From: Sarcophilus harrisii
Lineage: Eukaryota; Chordata; Mammalia; Dasyuromorphia; Dasyuridae
Direction: 5' to 3'
Assembly (NCBI RefSeq): GCF_902635505.1
Contig: NC_045427.1
Span: 261,103,922 to 261,167,921 of the forward strand
Length of the DNA stretch: 64,000 nt
In this document: piece by piece, positions 53,112 through 64,000 of the stretch
Layout of the letters: every line of letters starts with the position of its first letter
Position numbering within the stretch: the stretch's first letter is position 1
Position numbers and translations under genes: made by a program
Notes under the pieces: generated by a model
Seen by the model: the letters and a program-made list of their open reading frames with translations, nothing else
Databases searched by the model: none
What the model was told of the DNA's origin: nothing

Positions 53112-53265
53112 GACTCTGAAGCCACTTCCAAATGAGGATATCAAAAAATGCTTTGAGCAATTCCAGCACAATCGCAGCTGAGTGTGTAGTTTTCCCAAGA
53201 TGGCAATTTGGAAGTAAATGCATTTATTTGAATGTCAAAGTTCTGGTTTACTTCTTTAAACAAAC
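53112..53265 (+). mobile_element. Probable mariner transposase C-terminal remnant
   Basis: A frame reads LKPLPNEDIKKCFEQFQHNR and then stops. The pattern of a short acidic linker and CFEQ before an aromatic/basic stretch recalls the C-terminus of mariner-family transposases. It is short and broken, and inverted terminal repeats were not found. Confidence 0.4.
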
Positions 53266-53489
53266 AAATAAACCAATCAGTCTCCCTACTCTCTGTTCAT
53301 ACCTAGGATTGACTGAGTGCCCACATCTTGGAAAGGCCTTGGTTAGAGTCATCCCACCAGTTGCCCAAAAAAGGCTTCCATCCCTATCCTAGAGCAAATG
53401 CTTCTACCAAATAAGTTCAAGAAGCATTTATTTAATAATTTTATTATTTAAATAATTTAAATAAAATTGTTTAAGTAAATGTCATGTTG

Positions 53490-53905
53490 TAGTAGTAAAG
53501 GGCTAGGCCTGGGATCAGGAAGTCATGGATTCAGTTTCTTCTTATTTTTTGTGTAACTGTGGGTAACCTTTGGGACCCTCAGTTTCCTCATCTGTAAAAT
53601 GGAGCTAATAATGCCTGTAGTACCAACTTCATGTGGTTGTTCTCATTTCAAATGAGGTAAAGGCGATTTTTAATGTTTAAAGTCCATATACATATTATTT
53701 ATTAAACATCTATTATGTGCAAAGTACAGTACTATTCATTAGTGGTACAAAGACAAATTTAAAAAAATAAAAACCAGTTTTTTTTTCCTATCAAGGAGTT
53801 TACATGGAAAGAGAAAGGAGGAGACAAGAATAAGCGTTTGTTAAGCTCTTACTATGGGTCTGGCATTGTACTAACCACTTTGCAAATATTATCTCATTTG
53901 TTGGG
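53490..53905. repeat. MIR (plus), L2 end (minus), CORE-SINE start (minus)
   Basis: MIR 53490-53690 with agtttcctcatctgtaaaat; antisense L2 53695-53810 (ttattaaacatctattatgt); antisense CORE-SINE start 53830-53905 (tgttaagctcttactatggg). Confidence 0.65.
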
Positions 53906-54074
53906 GGTTGAAATTTAGAGAAGGGGTTACAACATTTATGCAAACAAACAAAACTGATTAAATCTGGCATCATCCACTACACTCTAATCCCATTTTTTTC
54001 TGAGAGGAGGAAAGTGTGTTTTACCAGCCGTTGTTTAGGAATCATGCTCCCTTCCTCCCACCTTCCATGACTAT

Positions 54075-54315
54075 GATGTTGTTCAATCATGTTTTACTCT
54101 TTGTGCCCACATTTGGGGTTTTCTTGGCAAAGACATTGGAATGGTTTTGCCATTTCCTTCTCCTGCTCATCTTACAGATGAGGAAACTGAAGCAAAATCA
54201 GGATTAAGTGACTTCCCCAGGGTCACATAGCTAGTGTCTGAGGTCAGATTTGAATTCAGGTCTTGCTGACTCCTGGCTTGGTGATCTATTCACTGAACTA
54301 CCTTGTTGCTCCTAA
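54075..54315 (-). mobile_element. RTE-tailed tRNA-like SINE
   Basis: The antisense tail acatttggggttttcttggc, the core and the head up to cactgaactaccttgttgct are present. Confidence 0.8.
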
Positions 54316-54514
54316 ACTACACCAGATCACTGAAACGGAGAATAAACTGTCAGCCAGAGAAGGCAGAACTCTAACTTCAGTTGATCTCTAACTCAAAGAT
54401 TAGCCTATGAAAGACAAGTACAAACTTCTAAAGGAGAGCACCATCAGGAGGTCAGCTGGCCCTATTCCAAACCTTCAGGCTTGCTTCTCCTAAATTATGC
54501 CAGGCTGTTTGACA

Positions 54515-54775
54515 TCTAGCATCATAGGTTTATGGGATTTAGAATTAGAAGGAACCTTCATGATGAGTTCAGTCCCTTCATTTTACAGAAGAGAAGATTA
54601 AGACCCTGCCAGGCTAAGTCAGTTAATAAACATTTATTAAGCACTTATATTTCCAAGCACTGTGCTGATCACTTGAATGACTTACTCAAGTTCATACAAA
54701 GTAGTTATAGTAGGATTTAAATCCAAATCTTGTATTCAAATTCCAGGGTAGTACAATCTATTACATCAAGAAGTG
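54515..54775 (-). repeat. MIR split by a short L2 3' end
   Basis: An antisense MIR (ttttacagaagagaagatta) is interrupted at 54607-54667 by aaacatttattaagcactta and ccaagcactgtgctgat, an L2 terminus. It then resumes. Confidence 0.65.
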
Positions 54776-54839
54776 CCTGCTACTATTATAAAGGAGCTTT
54801 GGGCACTGGAGTAAATCAAAAGGAGGATCATGGTAGATG

Positions 54840-55010
54840 ATATGCAGCTGTGTGAACTTAGATAAATCACTTAACCTTTTAGTCTCAGTTTCCTCACCTG
54901 TAAAATGGGGATAATACTCTACCTCTGAGTTTTCAAGTGAGATAATATATGTGTAATATTTTTTAAATTTTCAAATGCTATGTAAATGTTATCATTGTTT
55001 TCATTAACTA
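54840..55010 (+). repeat. MIR/CORE-SINE
   Basis: gcagctgtgtgaacttagat and cagtttcctcacctgtaaaa are clear. Confidence 0.7.
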
Positions 55011-55535
55011 TTACATACCTCTTGTATTCCTGAAGTGCTCTCAACTGATTCACTACTAAATTCTTAAGGCTTTGCTAGAAAAAGTAATTCAACAAAGAGA
55101 AGTCTCTGAAGAAACAGAGATAATAGTAAGGAATCCTCAAGAGCTGTTGCAGGCCCTTGCCACATAATAAAATGTCCTTTACTTTCTAGGATTTATTTCT
55201 CACTTCTTCTTGGTTCATAATTTATTCTCCTTAACATTCTATCTCTTCCCAGATACATTTTTAAATTTCATGTAGTGGAGGATTGATTAGGGTCCCCTAA
55301 TTGATTGATGTCCCCTAATTTATTGGATGAAATTTTATGAATCCTTCCCTTTATATTAATAAACTAAGTTCAAGTATTGATTGTCAGTTGCTACCTGTAT
55401 ACTTTTGGGCAAATCATTGGGCAAATCATTTATGCTTTCAAGCCCCGGATAAACGTGATTTTCTCTTAAGCTTAATCTACTCATCAGTACTTTCTCCCTC
55501 ATTTTCTTAAGTTTAGACAATTGACCCCTCAAAAA
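55011..55535. other. Unique sequence, nothing recognised
   Basis: Contains a short doubled gtcccctaatt motif (55290-55320). No family or exon is supported. Confidence 0.35.
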
Positions 55536-55539
55536 AAAT

Positions 55540-56250
55540 CAAGCCATAATTTTCAGCAACATTCACCCTTGCAAGACTTTGCATTCCAAATTTTTCTCCC
55601 TTCCTTCCCTCCACTCTCTCTCCTAGACTGTAAGTAATCCAATATATATTAAACATGTGCAGTTCTTCTATATATATTTCCACATTTATCATGCTGCACA
55701 AGAAAAATCATATTAAAAAGGAAAAAATGAGAAAGGGAAAAAACAAATAAATAACAACAAAAATGGTGAAAATACTATATTGTGATCCATGATCCTCTTG
55801 GATGTAGATGGCTGTCTCCAAAACAAGTCTAATGGAATTGGCCTGAATACGTCATTGTTGAAAAGAGCCAAGTTGATCACAGTTTGTTATTGCCATGTAT
55901 AATGATGTCCTGATTCTGTTCATTTCTTAGCATCAGCTCATGTAAGTCTCTCCAGGCTTCTCTGAAATCATCCTCCTGATCATTTCTTGTAGAACAATAA
56001 TATTCCATAACATTCATATACCATAACTTATTCAGTCATTCTCCAACTAATGGGCATCCACTCAGTTTCCAGTTCCTTGCCACAAACATTTTTCACATGT
56101 GGGTCCTTTTCCCTCTTGTATGATCTTTTTGGGATACAGACCCAGTAGAGACACTGGTGGATCAAAGGGTATGTATGATTTAACATCTCTTTGGGCATAG
56201 TTGCAAATTGCTCTGCAGAATGGTTGAATCAGTTCACAAATACACCAACA
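55540..56250 (-). mobile_element. L1 3' part
   Basis: On the minus strand it runs from the ORF2 C-terminus (the frame at 56062-56295 includes YAQRDVKSYIPFDPPVSLLG) to the 3' UTR. A partial internal deletion near 55790 is visible. Confidence 0.8.
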
Positions 56251-56259
56251 GTTTGGCAA

Positions 56260-57475
56260 ATATTTATAAGGATATGTACTCAAATGCAAAAGCAATAATA
56301 AAACATTGGCCTCCAGTAGTTTATATTCTACTGGGGAGATACAGCATGAACTTGGATAGTTTCAATACAGAGTAAGAAGTTATGATAAAGATTGAAGTTC
56401 TAGGAATATTTGAAAGAACAGCCCAAATATCTCTGAGCATTAGGGAAAGCTTCAAGGCAAAAGCAGTACTTGAGATGAGCTTTAAAGAACCAGAAAATGA
56501 GAATTCCAAAAGGTGGAAATGAAAATGAAGGGTATGTGGCAGTGTGATTAAGGGAAGGGAACAGATGGGAGGGATTTGGGAGAGGTAGAATCTATGAGAC
56601 TTGGCTTCTGAATAGATAAAAGATTAAAGAGAAGAGAGAGTCAAATGCAGTGTCCCCAAAGTCTTAGATCAGTTTTAAGCTTTAACAATTTAGTTTAATT
56701 TAGGGTGGGGGGGGGAAGGGGGGATGGATTTAAGGGAAAAGATAATGAGTTCCATTTTGGACACATTGTATCTAAGATATTGATATCCAACATACAGTTG
56801 GATGTGGGAGACTAGAATTCAGGAGATTGATTCAAGTTAAATAAAGTATATAAGAATCATCTTTGCAGGGATAATTAAAATTATAGAGAGCAGATTAACT
56901 TACTATTAGAAGGAATTTGAAAAGAAGAGAGCCATGGGGGACACTGATGCTTGTGGGACCAGAGAGAGAGGATGATTTATCAAAGAGCCTGAGACAAAAC
57001 AAAATGGAGCAATGTCATGGAAATCAAAGGAGAACATGTTCAGGAGTAGGAGAGAGATGAGTATGGAAAAGGAAGAGGAAGAAAAGTCTTTGAATTTAGC
57101 AATTATGAGCTCATTGGCATCCTCTGAGGGTACTTTCAGTAGACCATTGGGGTTGAAAGCCAGACAGCAAGGGGTTGACAAGTGAGTGGGTGGTGAGGAA
57201 GTAGAGGCAGTGATTATAGATGATTATTTCTAGGAGTTTGGCAGTGAACTAGAGAAATAATGTAGGCCAATGGCTTGAGAAATTTTTTTTTTTTTTTAAA
57301 GATGGGAGAACTAATCATAACTGCAGGCAGCAAGGAAGGGTACTATTGAAATGGAGAGGAAAAGGAATGATTGATGGGGTGAACTCCCAGAAGAGATAGG
57401 AAGGAATGGGATCAAGGACACAAGTAGAAAGCAAGGAAAAATAACACTTTATCCTCTGTGATTTGAGTGAAGCAA
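56260..57475 (-). mobile_element. Long L2 LINE fragment
   Basis: The antisense 3' region (cagtagtttatattctactg, 56310) is followed by more than 1 kb of antisense ORF2 in the expected order, including atgagttccattttggacac (56746) and a late piece near 57390 (gaaggaatgggatcaaggac). It is the longest L2 copy of the window, with many breaks. Confidence 0.7.
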
Positions 57476-57579
57476 GATAGAACGGGAGATAGATCTGTCT
57501 CAGTATTAAGATTAAGATCTCAAAGTATTAAGTATGGGAGCCATCAATGTTCACAAGACATGGCGCTGATTTTTTTCCC

Positions 57580-57778
57580 CTATAGAACAGTGGAAAGAGC
57601 ATTGTATCTGGAATCAAAGGACCAGGCTTCAAATGTTGCCTCTTCACTTATTACTTTGTAACCTCAGGCAAGTAATATAACCTTCCTGAGATTGATTCAG
57701 TTTCCTCATCTGTAAAATAAGAGGTTGGATAGGGTGGTCTCAGATCCCTTCTAGTTCTAAATCTATGATCCCATGATT
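57580..57778 (+). repeat. MIR-type SINE
   Basis: Head, core (acctcaggcaagtaatataa), tail (tttcctcatctgtaaaataa) and end (taaatctatgatcccatgat) are in order. Confidence 0.75.
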
Positions 57779-57999
57779 ATCTACTGGGAAGGGGAAGAGG
57801 AATAGCCTCAGGGGTTTAAGACAGGGGTTAAAGGTTCAGTTCCGAGGTTAAGTGTAGTAAAGAATCAGTGAGGGTTTGTCATGATATTTGGTGGATTTGG
57901 ATTTGTTTTGGAGTAAAAGTTTGACATCTTTGTTCTAGAGGATTTGTTATTGTTCAGTGTTTTGAACTTTTTGATTCCATGAAGTTCTCTTTCTTTTTT

Positions 58000-59215
58000 A
58001 ACTTAGTATTTTATTTTTACCCAATTCTATGTAAAAAACATTTTTCAACATTCATCTTGAAAACTGAATTTTAAATTCTCTCCTTCTTAGCTTCCTCATT
58101 GAAAAGATAAGCAATTTGATGTAGGTTATATGTGTAATCATGCAAAATATATTTCCATATTAGTCATAAAGAAAACAAACCAAAATAAAAACTCAAGGAA
58201 AATAAGTTTTTTAAAAAGTATGCTTTGATCTGTATTCAGGCTATATCAGTTCTTTTTCCGGGAATGGATAGCGTTTTTCATGATAAATCCTTCAGGGTTG
58301 CCTTGGATCATCATTTTGCTGAGAATAACTAAGTCATTCACAATTGATCATTTTACAGTTTTGTTGTTACTATGTATAATGTTCTGGTTCTACTCAATTA
58401 AATTCCCATCTCTTCATTTAAGTCTCCCAGGTTTTTCTAAGAGCATCTAGATCATTATTTCTTGTATCACAATAATATTCCATCACAATTGTATATCACA
58501 AATTATTCTGCCATTTCCCAATTGATACATATTCCCTCAATTTCCAATTCATTTCCACCAGAAAAGAGCTACAATAAAATTTTGGGCGTAGTTTTAAATT
58601 GCTCTACATAACAGTTGAATCAGTTCATTACTCCACCAACAACGCATTAGTGTCTCAATTTTCCTCAGGAATACTTGAAAGTCCTCTTCATTGAATGTCA
58701 TTTCCCCCCTGAAGGATTATACTTAGTTTTGCTATGTAGGTGATTCTTAGTTGTAATGCTAGCTCCTTTGCCATGTGGAATATCATATTTTAAGCTTTCT
58801 TATCCTTTAATGTAGAAACTGCTAAATCTTCTGTTATCCTGACTGTGGCTCCATAATATTCAAATTGTTTCTTTCTGACTGCTTACAAAATTTTCTCCTT
58901 CACTTGAGATCTCTGGAATTTGGTCAAAATATTTCTGGGAGTTTTCATTTTAGGATCTCTTTTAGGAGGTAATTGGTGGGTTGTCTCAATTTCTGTTTTT
59001 ATTTTCTGGTTCTATACAATCATGGCAGTTTTCCTTGAGAATTTCTGGAAAGATAATATTTAAACTCCTTTTTTGGTCATAGTTTTCAGATAGTCCAGCA
59101 ATTTCAAAATTAGATTTTATAAAAATTTGAAATTTTAAAAATTTTAAAATTCAGTAAAATAAAATTACCTCTGCTGGATCTGTTTTCTAGGTCAATTATT
59201 TTTTTTCAAAAAAAA
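58000..59215 (-). mobile_element. L1 derivative: ORF1 joined to ORF2 C-terminus
   Basis: On the minus strand, 59215-58665 reads as L1 ORF1 (in sense: ttccagagatctcaagtgaa-like, then an ORF1 C-terminal segment). 58665-58000 is the ORF2 C-terminus and 3' UTR. The endonuclease and RT regions between them are absent. It could be one internally deleted element or two abutting insertions. Confidence 0.65.
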
Positions 59216-59224
59216 ATTCAAAAG

Positions 59225-59567
59225 AAATTTCACACATGTGTATCCTTTTCCCCTTTTTATGATCTCTTTGGGATACAAACCCAGTAGAGACTCTGCTAGA
59301 TCAAAGGGTATGCATAGTTTGATAGCCCTTTGGGCACAGTTCCAAATTTCTCTCCAGAACTCCATTAAAAATGTTTCAGTTTTCCCACATCCCCTCCAAG
59401 ATTTGTCATCATCTTTTCCTGTCATCTTAGCCAATCTGAGATATGTGTAAGTAGTACCTCAGAGTCGTCTTAATTTTCATTTCTTTGATCAATAGGAATT
59501 TAGAGCATTTTTTCATATGACTAGAAATGGTTTTAATTTCTTCTTCTAAAAATTGTCTGTTCATATC
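59225..59567 (-). mobile_element. L1 ORF2 C-terminal fragment
   Basis: The minus frame at 59192-59434 includes AKMTGKDDDKSWRGCGKTET and CIPFDLAESLLGLYPKEIIK. The 3' UTR is missing. Confidence 0.8.
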
Positions 59568-59730
59568 TTGTCTCATCTCCCTCCCTGCATGAAGTTTTCT
59601 TGGCAAAGATGTTGGAATAATTTCTTTAAAGATGGGGAAATTGAGGCAAACACAGTAAATGTTTGAGATTAGAGTTGGATTCAGGTCTTGACTCCAGGAC
59701 CAGCTCTGTATTCACTTTGCCACATAACTA
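59568..59730 (-). repeat. RTE-tailed SINE, truncated
   Basis: The antisense pieces gttttcttggcaaagatgtt and aagatggggaaattgaggca are present. Confidence 0.6.
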
Positions 59731-59984
59731 ACTACTCAAGGCTGGTAGATTATAGTAAAAAGATCTGAATGTGGGTGACATAGAATGAACAATGAAAAAA
59801 CAGTTTACCAAGCTTTTCCTCTGCACTTAATAGATATTACATATGTTACTAAATATGTAATATTATATATCTATGTGTTAAATAGATGGCATGCACTTTG
59901 AAAACAGAGAGGTCACCAGGCAATGGTGGCAGGAAGATTTGGAAGAGGCTGTGGGGACCAAAAAAAATCAACTCTGTAGTGAAA

Positions 59985-60155
59985 AACATGCATGAAAACT
60001 CCCAGAAATATTTTGACCAAATTCCAGAGATCTCAAGTGAAGAAGAAAATATTGTAAGCAGTCAGAAAGAAACAATTTGAATATTATGGCACCACAGTCA
60101 GGATAACAGAAGATTTAGCAGTTTCTACATTAAAGGATAAGAAAGCTTAGACTCC
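59985..60155 (+). mobile_element. L1 ORF1 C-terminal fragment
   Basis: The sense frame reads FDQIPEISSEEENIVSSQKE before a stop. The following gatttagcagtttctacatt aaagg matches the ORF1 pieces at 58800 and 62870 in the opposite orientation. Confidence 0.65.
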
Positions 60156-60370
60156 ATATTCATGGAGTCTGGGTTCAAATTTCAACTCAACCATTTACTA
60201 TGAATGTGATCATGGACAATTCTTATATATTCTCTGACCATCACTTTCCTCAGACTTCCCCAGAGTCATGCAAATAGCAAAAGCAAAGGCAAAGTCTGTC
60301 AAATCAAAATAAGAAAGTCAGACTAGATGACCTTTAAGATCTCCTTCAGTTCTAAATCTATTATCTTCTA
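60156..60370 (+). repeat. MIR-type SINE
   Basis: A core near 60180-60215 and the end gatctccttcagttctaaat are present. Confidence 0.6.
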
Positions 60371-60900
60371 TCTGTGCTATTAACCACTTTTCATCTTCTT
60401 ATCTTTGCATTGTAGTCCTTTTCTGTCTTTTTTGATCCTTCTCCCTCCAAGGACCCGTCCTTCAGCAGATTCTCCAACTTCTTGGAAACTTCCAGGTGAC
60501 TGACAAATCCTCCCAACTCTAGCACACACACACCCCCTCTCCCCATTTCACCAACTCCCTCTGTGCCTTTTGTAGGTGTGGCAGTTCAAGGTTAACATTT
60601 CTTCCAGATAGGGTCAGCTTGGCCAGGCTTTGGCAGTAGGGAACATGCCACTGGAGTAGTTTCATTCTCAAACTGGTTTGGGTTTGTCCCTTTCATCTGG
60701 GCTCTGGGGATCTTTTCTGTCAGAGCCACAATTGATGGTTGGAGAAAATACTTAAAAGGAAGCTTCAAAAACATCTATCAACCACAGAAATGTGGATACT
60801 GTTCCAAAAGCTTCCTCTGCTCTTTCCACCCCATCTAATGTCAGAGATGAGGCATCTGGGAAGAGAATAATAGCAACCAGAATCAATCAGTCCAACAGAC
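60371..60900. other. Unique sequence, nothing recognised
   Basis: No repeat family or supported exon. Confidence 0.4.
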
Positions 60901-60904
60901 AATT

Positions 60905-63440
60905 TTTTAAAAGTTTTTTTGGTATTATATTTTTCCTTAATTTTATGTAAGAATAATTTTTAACATTGTTTTTTTTTTTAATTTGAGTTCCTAATTGTTT
61001 CCCTTCCTCCCTCCCCATACCCTCTCATTGAGAAGGCAAGCAGCTTGATATATGTGTAGTGATGCAAAACATTTGGTTGTTAGTCATGTTGAGAAAGAAA
61101 ACTGAATTATAGGCTGAAAATAACACCACCATGAATCCTCATGACAAATGAAAAAAGTTTTAAAAAATGATATGCTTCAATTTGTATTCAGACATTACCA
61201 ATACTTTCTCTGGGTATGGGAAGTATTTTTTTTTAAATCCTAAATTCTTCAGAGTTGTCTTGGATTGTTGTATTGCTGAGAATAGTTAAATCATTCACAG
61301 GTGGTCATTTTATAGTATTGCTGTTACTTTGTACACAGTACTTTTCACCTTACATCAGCTCATGGAAGTCTTTCCAAGTTTTTCTGAGAGCATCCTGTTC
61401 ATCATTTCTTAAAGCAGTGTATTATTCCACCATAACCACATACCACAATTTGTTCAGACATTCCCCAGTTGATGGTCATCCCCTCAATTTCCATTTTTTT
61501 TTTTTTTGCCACTAGAAAAGAGCTACTCTAAATATTTATGTACATATAACTCCTTTCCCTTTTTGTTTTTTTATCTTTTTGGAGGTACAGACCTAGTGAT
61601 GATATGTGATGATATGATAGTAAGTTGAAGGGAATGCATGGTTTTAAGCTCTTTGGGCATAATTCCAAACTGCTCTACAGAATAGCTGAATTAGTTCACA
61701 GTTCCACTAATAATGTATTAATGTCTTATTTTCCCTACATTCCCTCTAACATTTATCATTCTCCTTTTCTGTCCTATAAGTCAATCTAATAGTTATGAGA
61801 TAGTGCTTCAGTACTGTTTTAATTTGCATTTCTCCAATCAATAGTGACTCAGAACATTTTTTAAAATATGGCTATAAATAGCTTTGATTACTTATCTAAA
61901 TACTGTTTATATCTTTATCATTTAACAATTGAAAAATGGATCTTTTTATATAAATTTGATTCAGTTCTCTATATGTTTGAGAAATTAGACCTTTATTAGA
62001 AATACTTACTGCGAAAAACTTTTCGCAATCATAATTGCTAAGTGTATTTTCCCTCCAAACTATTTCTCTACCGTTTATTCTTTCTCTCCTTTCACCCTGT
62101 CTCTTCTCAAAAATGTTTTGATTCTGACTATTGCCTTCTCTAAGCCATCCTGCCTTCTATGAACATCTCCTTCTCTTCTGCCCTTCTCTTTCTACTTCCC
62201 TGTAGGGTAAGATAGATTTCTATGCTCAATTGAGTGTGTATGTTATTCCTTCTTTGAGTCAATTCCAATGAGAATAAGGTTCAAGCATTCCCTGCCATCT
62301 TCCCCATCTTCTCTTCCACTGCAATAAGTTTTTCTTTCCTCTTTTACATGAGATAATTTATCCCATTCTACCTTTCTCTTTTCCTTTCTCCCAGTGTATT
62401 CTTCTTTATCATCCCTTAATTTTATTTTTAAAGATATCATCCCATCATATTCAACTCACATCTCTGACCTCTGTTTATATGTGGTCCTTTTAGCTACCCT
62501 CATTAGGAGAAAGTTCTTATGATTACAAGTACCATTTTCCCATATAGGAATATAAATAATTTAACCTTATTAAGTCCCTTAAAATTTCTTTTTTCTCGTT
62601 TACCTTCTTATACTTCTCTTGAATCTTGTATTTGAAAGGCAATTTTTAAAATTCGGCTCTATTTTTTTTTTTTTAATCAGAAATGCTTAAAGTCCTCTAT
62701 TTCATTGAGTATTCATTTCCCCCCTGAAGAATTATACTTAGTTTTGCTGAATAGATGATTTTTGTCTGTAATCCAAACTCATTTTCCATCTGGAGTATCA
62801 TATTCCAAACTCCATTTCCATCTGGAGTATCATATTCCAAACTCTCTTATCCTTGAAGAAAGAAGCTGCTAAATATTGGATTATCCTAGCTGTAGCTCCC
62901 TAGTACTTGAATTATTTCTTCTGGCTGCTTGCAATATTTTCTCCTTGACCTGGAAACTGGGGAATTTGGCCATAATATTCCTGGGAGTTTTCATGTTGGG
63001 ATCTCTTTTAAGAAAGGTTTTGTGCAGTTGTTTTTAGAGATACTTCTTGGGACATGTAAAATTTCAGTTTTTCCAAGGCACATAATCTAAGGAGAGGTAT
63101 ATTAGTACTCTCTTGGCCTGTGCTCTGATCTGTGAATGACCACAATCACTCTTTTCTGCTCTGGAACTGTGATGAAGGTCACTGCTCTCCTACAACTTCA
63201 GGCTCAGGTGTGTTAGTGCTCTTCCTCACTATGGAACTACTTCCCAGGAGTGTGACCTGGATACAAGTGTGGGCAAATCAAAAGAATCCTGCTCCCAGCG
63301 CCAACAAAGAGAACCCTATAATTGAATCTGCAAACTGAGAGCTCTGGTAACTGCTGCTGTTTCATTGGCTCCCAAGGTCTGCTCCTGGTTTTCTAAGCCC
63401 TGGTCTGCACTAGTGCCACTTGTGCTGACTATGTTCCACT
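60905..63440 (-). mobile_element. L1-derived element with 5' UTR, ORF1, spacer and ORF2 C-terminus
   Basis: On the minus strand the order is: 5' UTR-like sequence (63440-63080), ORF1 C-terminal part (about 63020-62660), a 600-base non-coding spacer (62650-62040), ORF2 C-terminal region (62035-61200) and 3' UTR to a T-rich end near 60905. Endonuclease and RT are missing, as in the copy at 58000. Degenerate throughout. A 34-base tandem duplication lies near 62785-62845. Confidence 0.6.
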
Positions 63441-63444
63441 CTCA

Positions 63445-64000
63445 CTAGACACAAATAGTTTCTTCTCTGTGTATGGATAGGACTTCTCATCATAAGTCCT
63501 TCACTGTAATTGTGGATCATCATACTCCTGGGAATAGCAAAGACATTTATAACTGATCATCCCAGAACGTTGTTATTTTGTACATAGTATACTTTGCTTG
63601 AGCTCATGGAGGACTTTGCAGGTTTTTCTGAGAGCATCCTACTTATCATTTCCCATAGAACAATAATATTCCATCATAATCACATACCACAGTATATTTA
63701 GCCATTCTCCAGTTGATGGGCATCCCCTCAATTTCCAATTTTTTGCCCTGAGAAGAGAGCAACTATAAATATTTTTGAACATGTAGGTCCTTTTCTTTAA
63801 AAAAAAAAAAATACCTTTTGAGATTCATGCAGATTCATGCCTAGTAGTGATATTGTTAGGTCAAAGGATATACAGGAATTTATAGCCTTTTGAGCATCAA
63901 TAATAACTTCTGATCATTTATCAATTGGAGCATGTCTTTTATTTTTTTTAAATAAATTTGACTTAGTTTCCTCTATGTCTGAGAAATGAAGTCTTATCAA
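63445..64000 (-). mobile_element. L1 ORF2 C-terminal region, continues past the window
   Basis: Antisense L1 ORF2 motifs are present (caataatattccatcataat, ccagttgatgggcatcccct). It runs to the last base and is cut by the window edge. Confidence 0.75.

Overview
The window looks like mammalian nuclear DNA, most likely from a marsupial, and almost all of it is intergenic or intronic sequence built from interspersed repeats. The evidence is the repeat mix. There are 5'-truncated L1 LINEs with a distinctive ORF2 C-terminus and 3' UTR, tRNA-like SINEs with an RTE-type tail, many MIR/CORE-SINEs, abundant L2, CR1/L3-type LINE remnants, an RTE LINE end, and hAT, Tigger and probable mariner DNA transposons. 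I cannot name the species. No complete host protein-coding gene is visible. Repeat family names are from memory of the families, not from a database search, and most repeat borders are good to about 10-30 bases.

Layout. 1-8 kb: an LTR fossil at the left edge, then L1 copies nested in one another. 8-20 kb: L2, MIR and SINE debris around a moderately GC-rich unique block (11.24-12.31 kb), a large simple-repeat complex (12.6-12.9 kb), a possible non-coding exon (14.35 kb) and a possible 44-base minus-strand exon (18.92 kb). 20-28 kb: nested L1s, an RTE LINE end inserted in a MIR, and the youngest L1 of the window (26.86-27.79 kb). 28-42 kb: SINEs, hAT elements, a CR1 remnant (31.8-32.5 kb) and an internally deleted Tigger transposon (37.7-38.5 kb). 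42.8-45.7 kb: the most unusual unique-sequence area, with a long imperfect inverted repeat, a direct repeat of about 100 bases, a cluster of transcription-factor-like motifs and a CpG-rich island with possible splice donors facing both ways. 45.7-58 kb: mixed old repeats, including a long minus-strand L2. 58-64 kb: nearly solid minus-strand L1, including two copies in which ORF1 sequence is joined to the ORF2 C-terminus without the endonuclease/reverse-transcriptase part.

The only protein sequence I identify with confidence is transposon-derived: L1 ORF1 and ORF2, L2 and CR1 reverse transcriptase, and a probable mariner end. The best candidates for host function are the CpG island near 45 kb, the unique block near 11.5 kb and the two candidate exons. 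All of these are inferences from sequence pattern and need comparative or transcript data.
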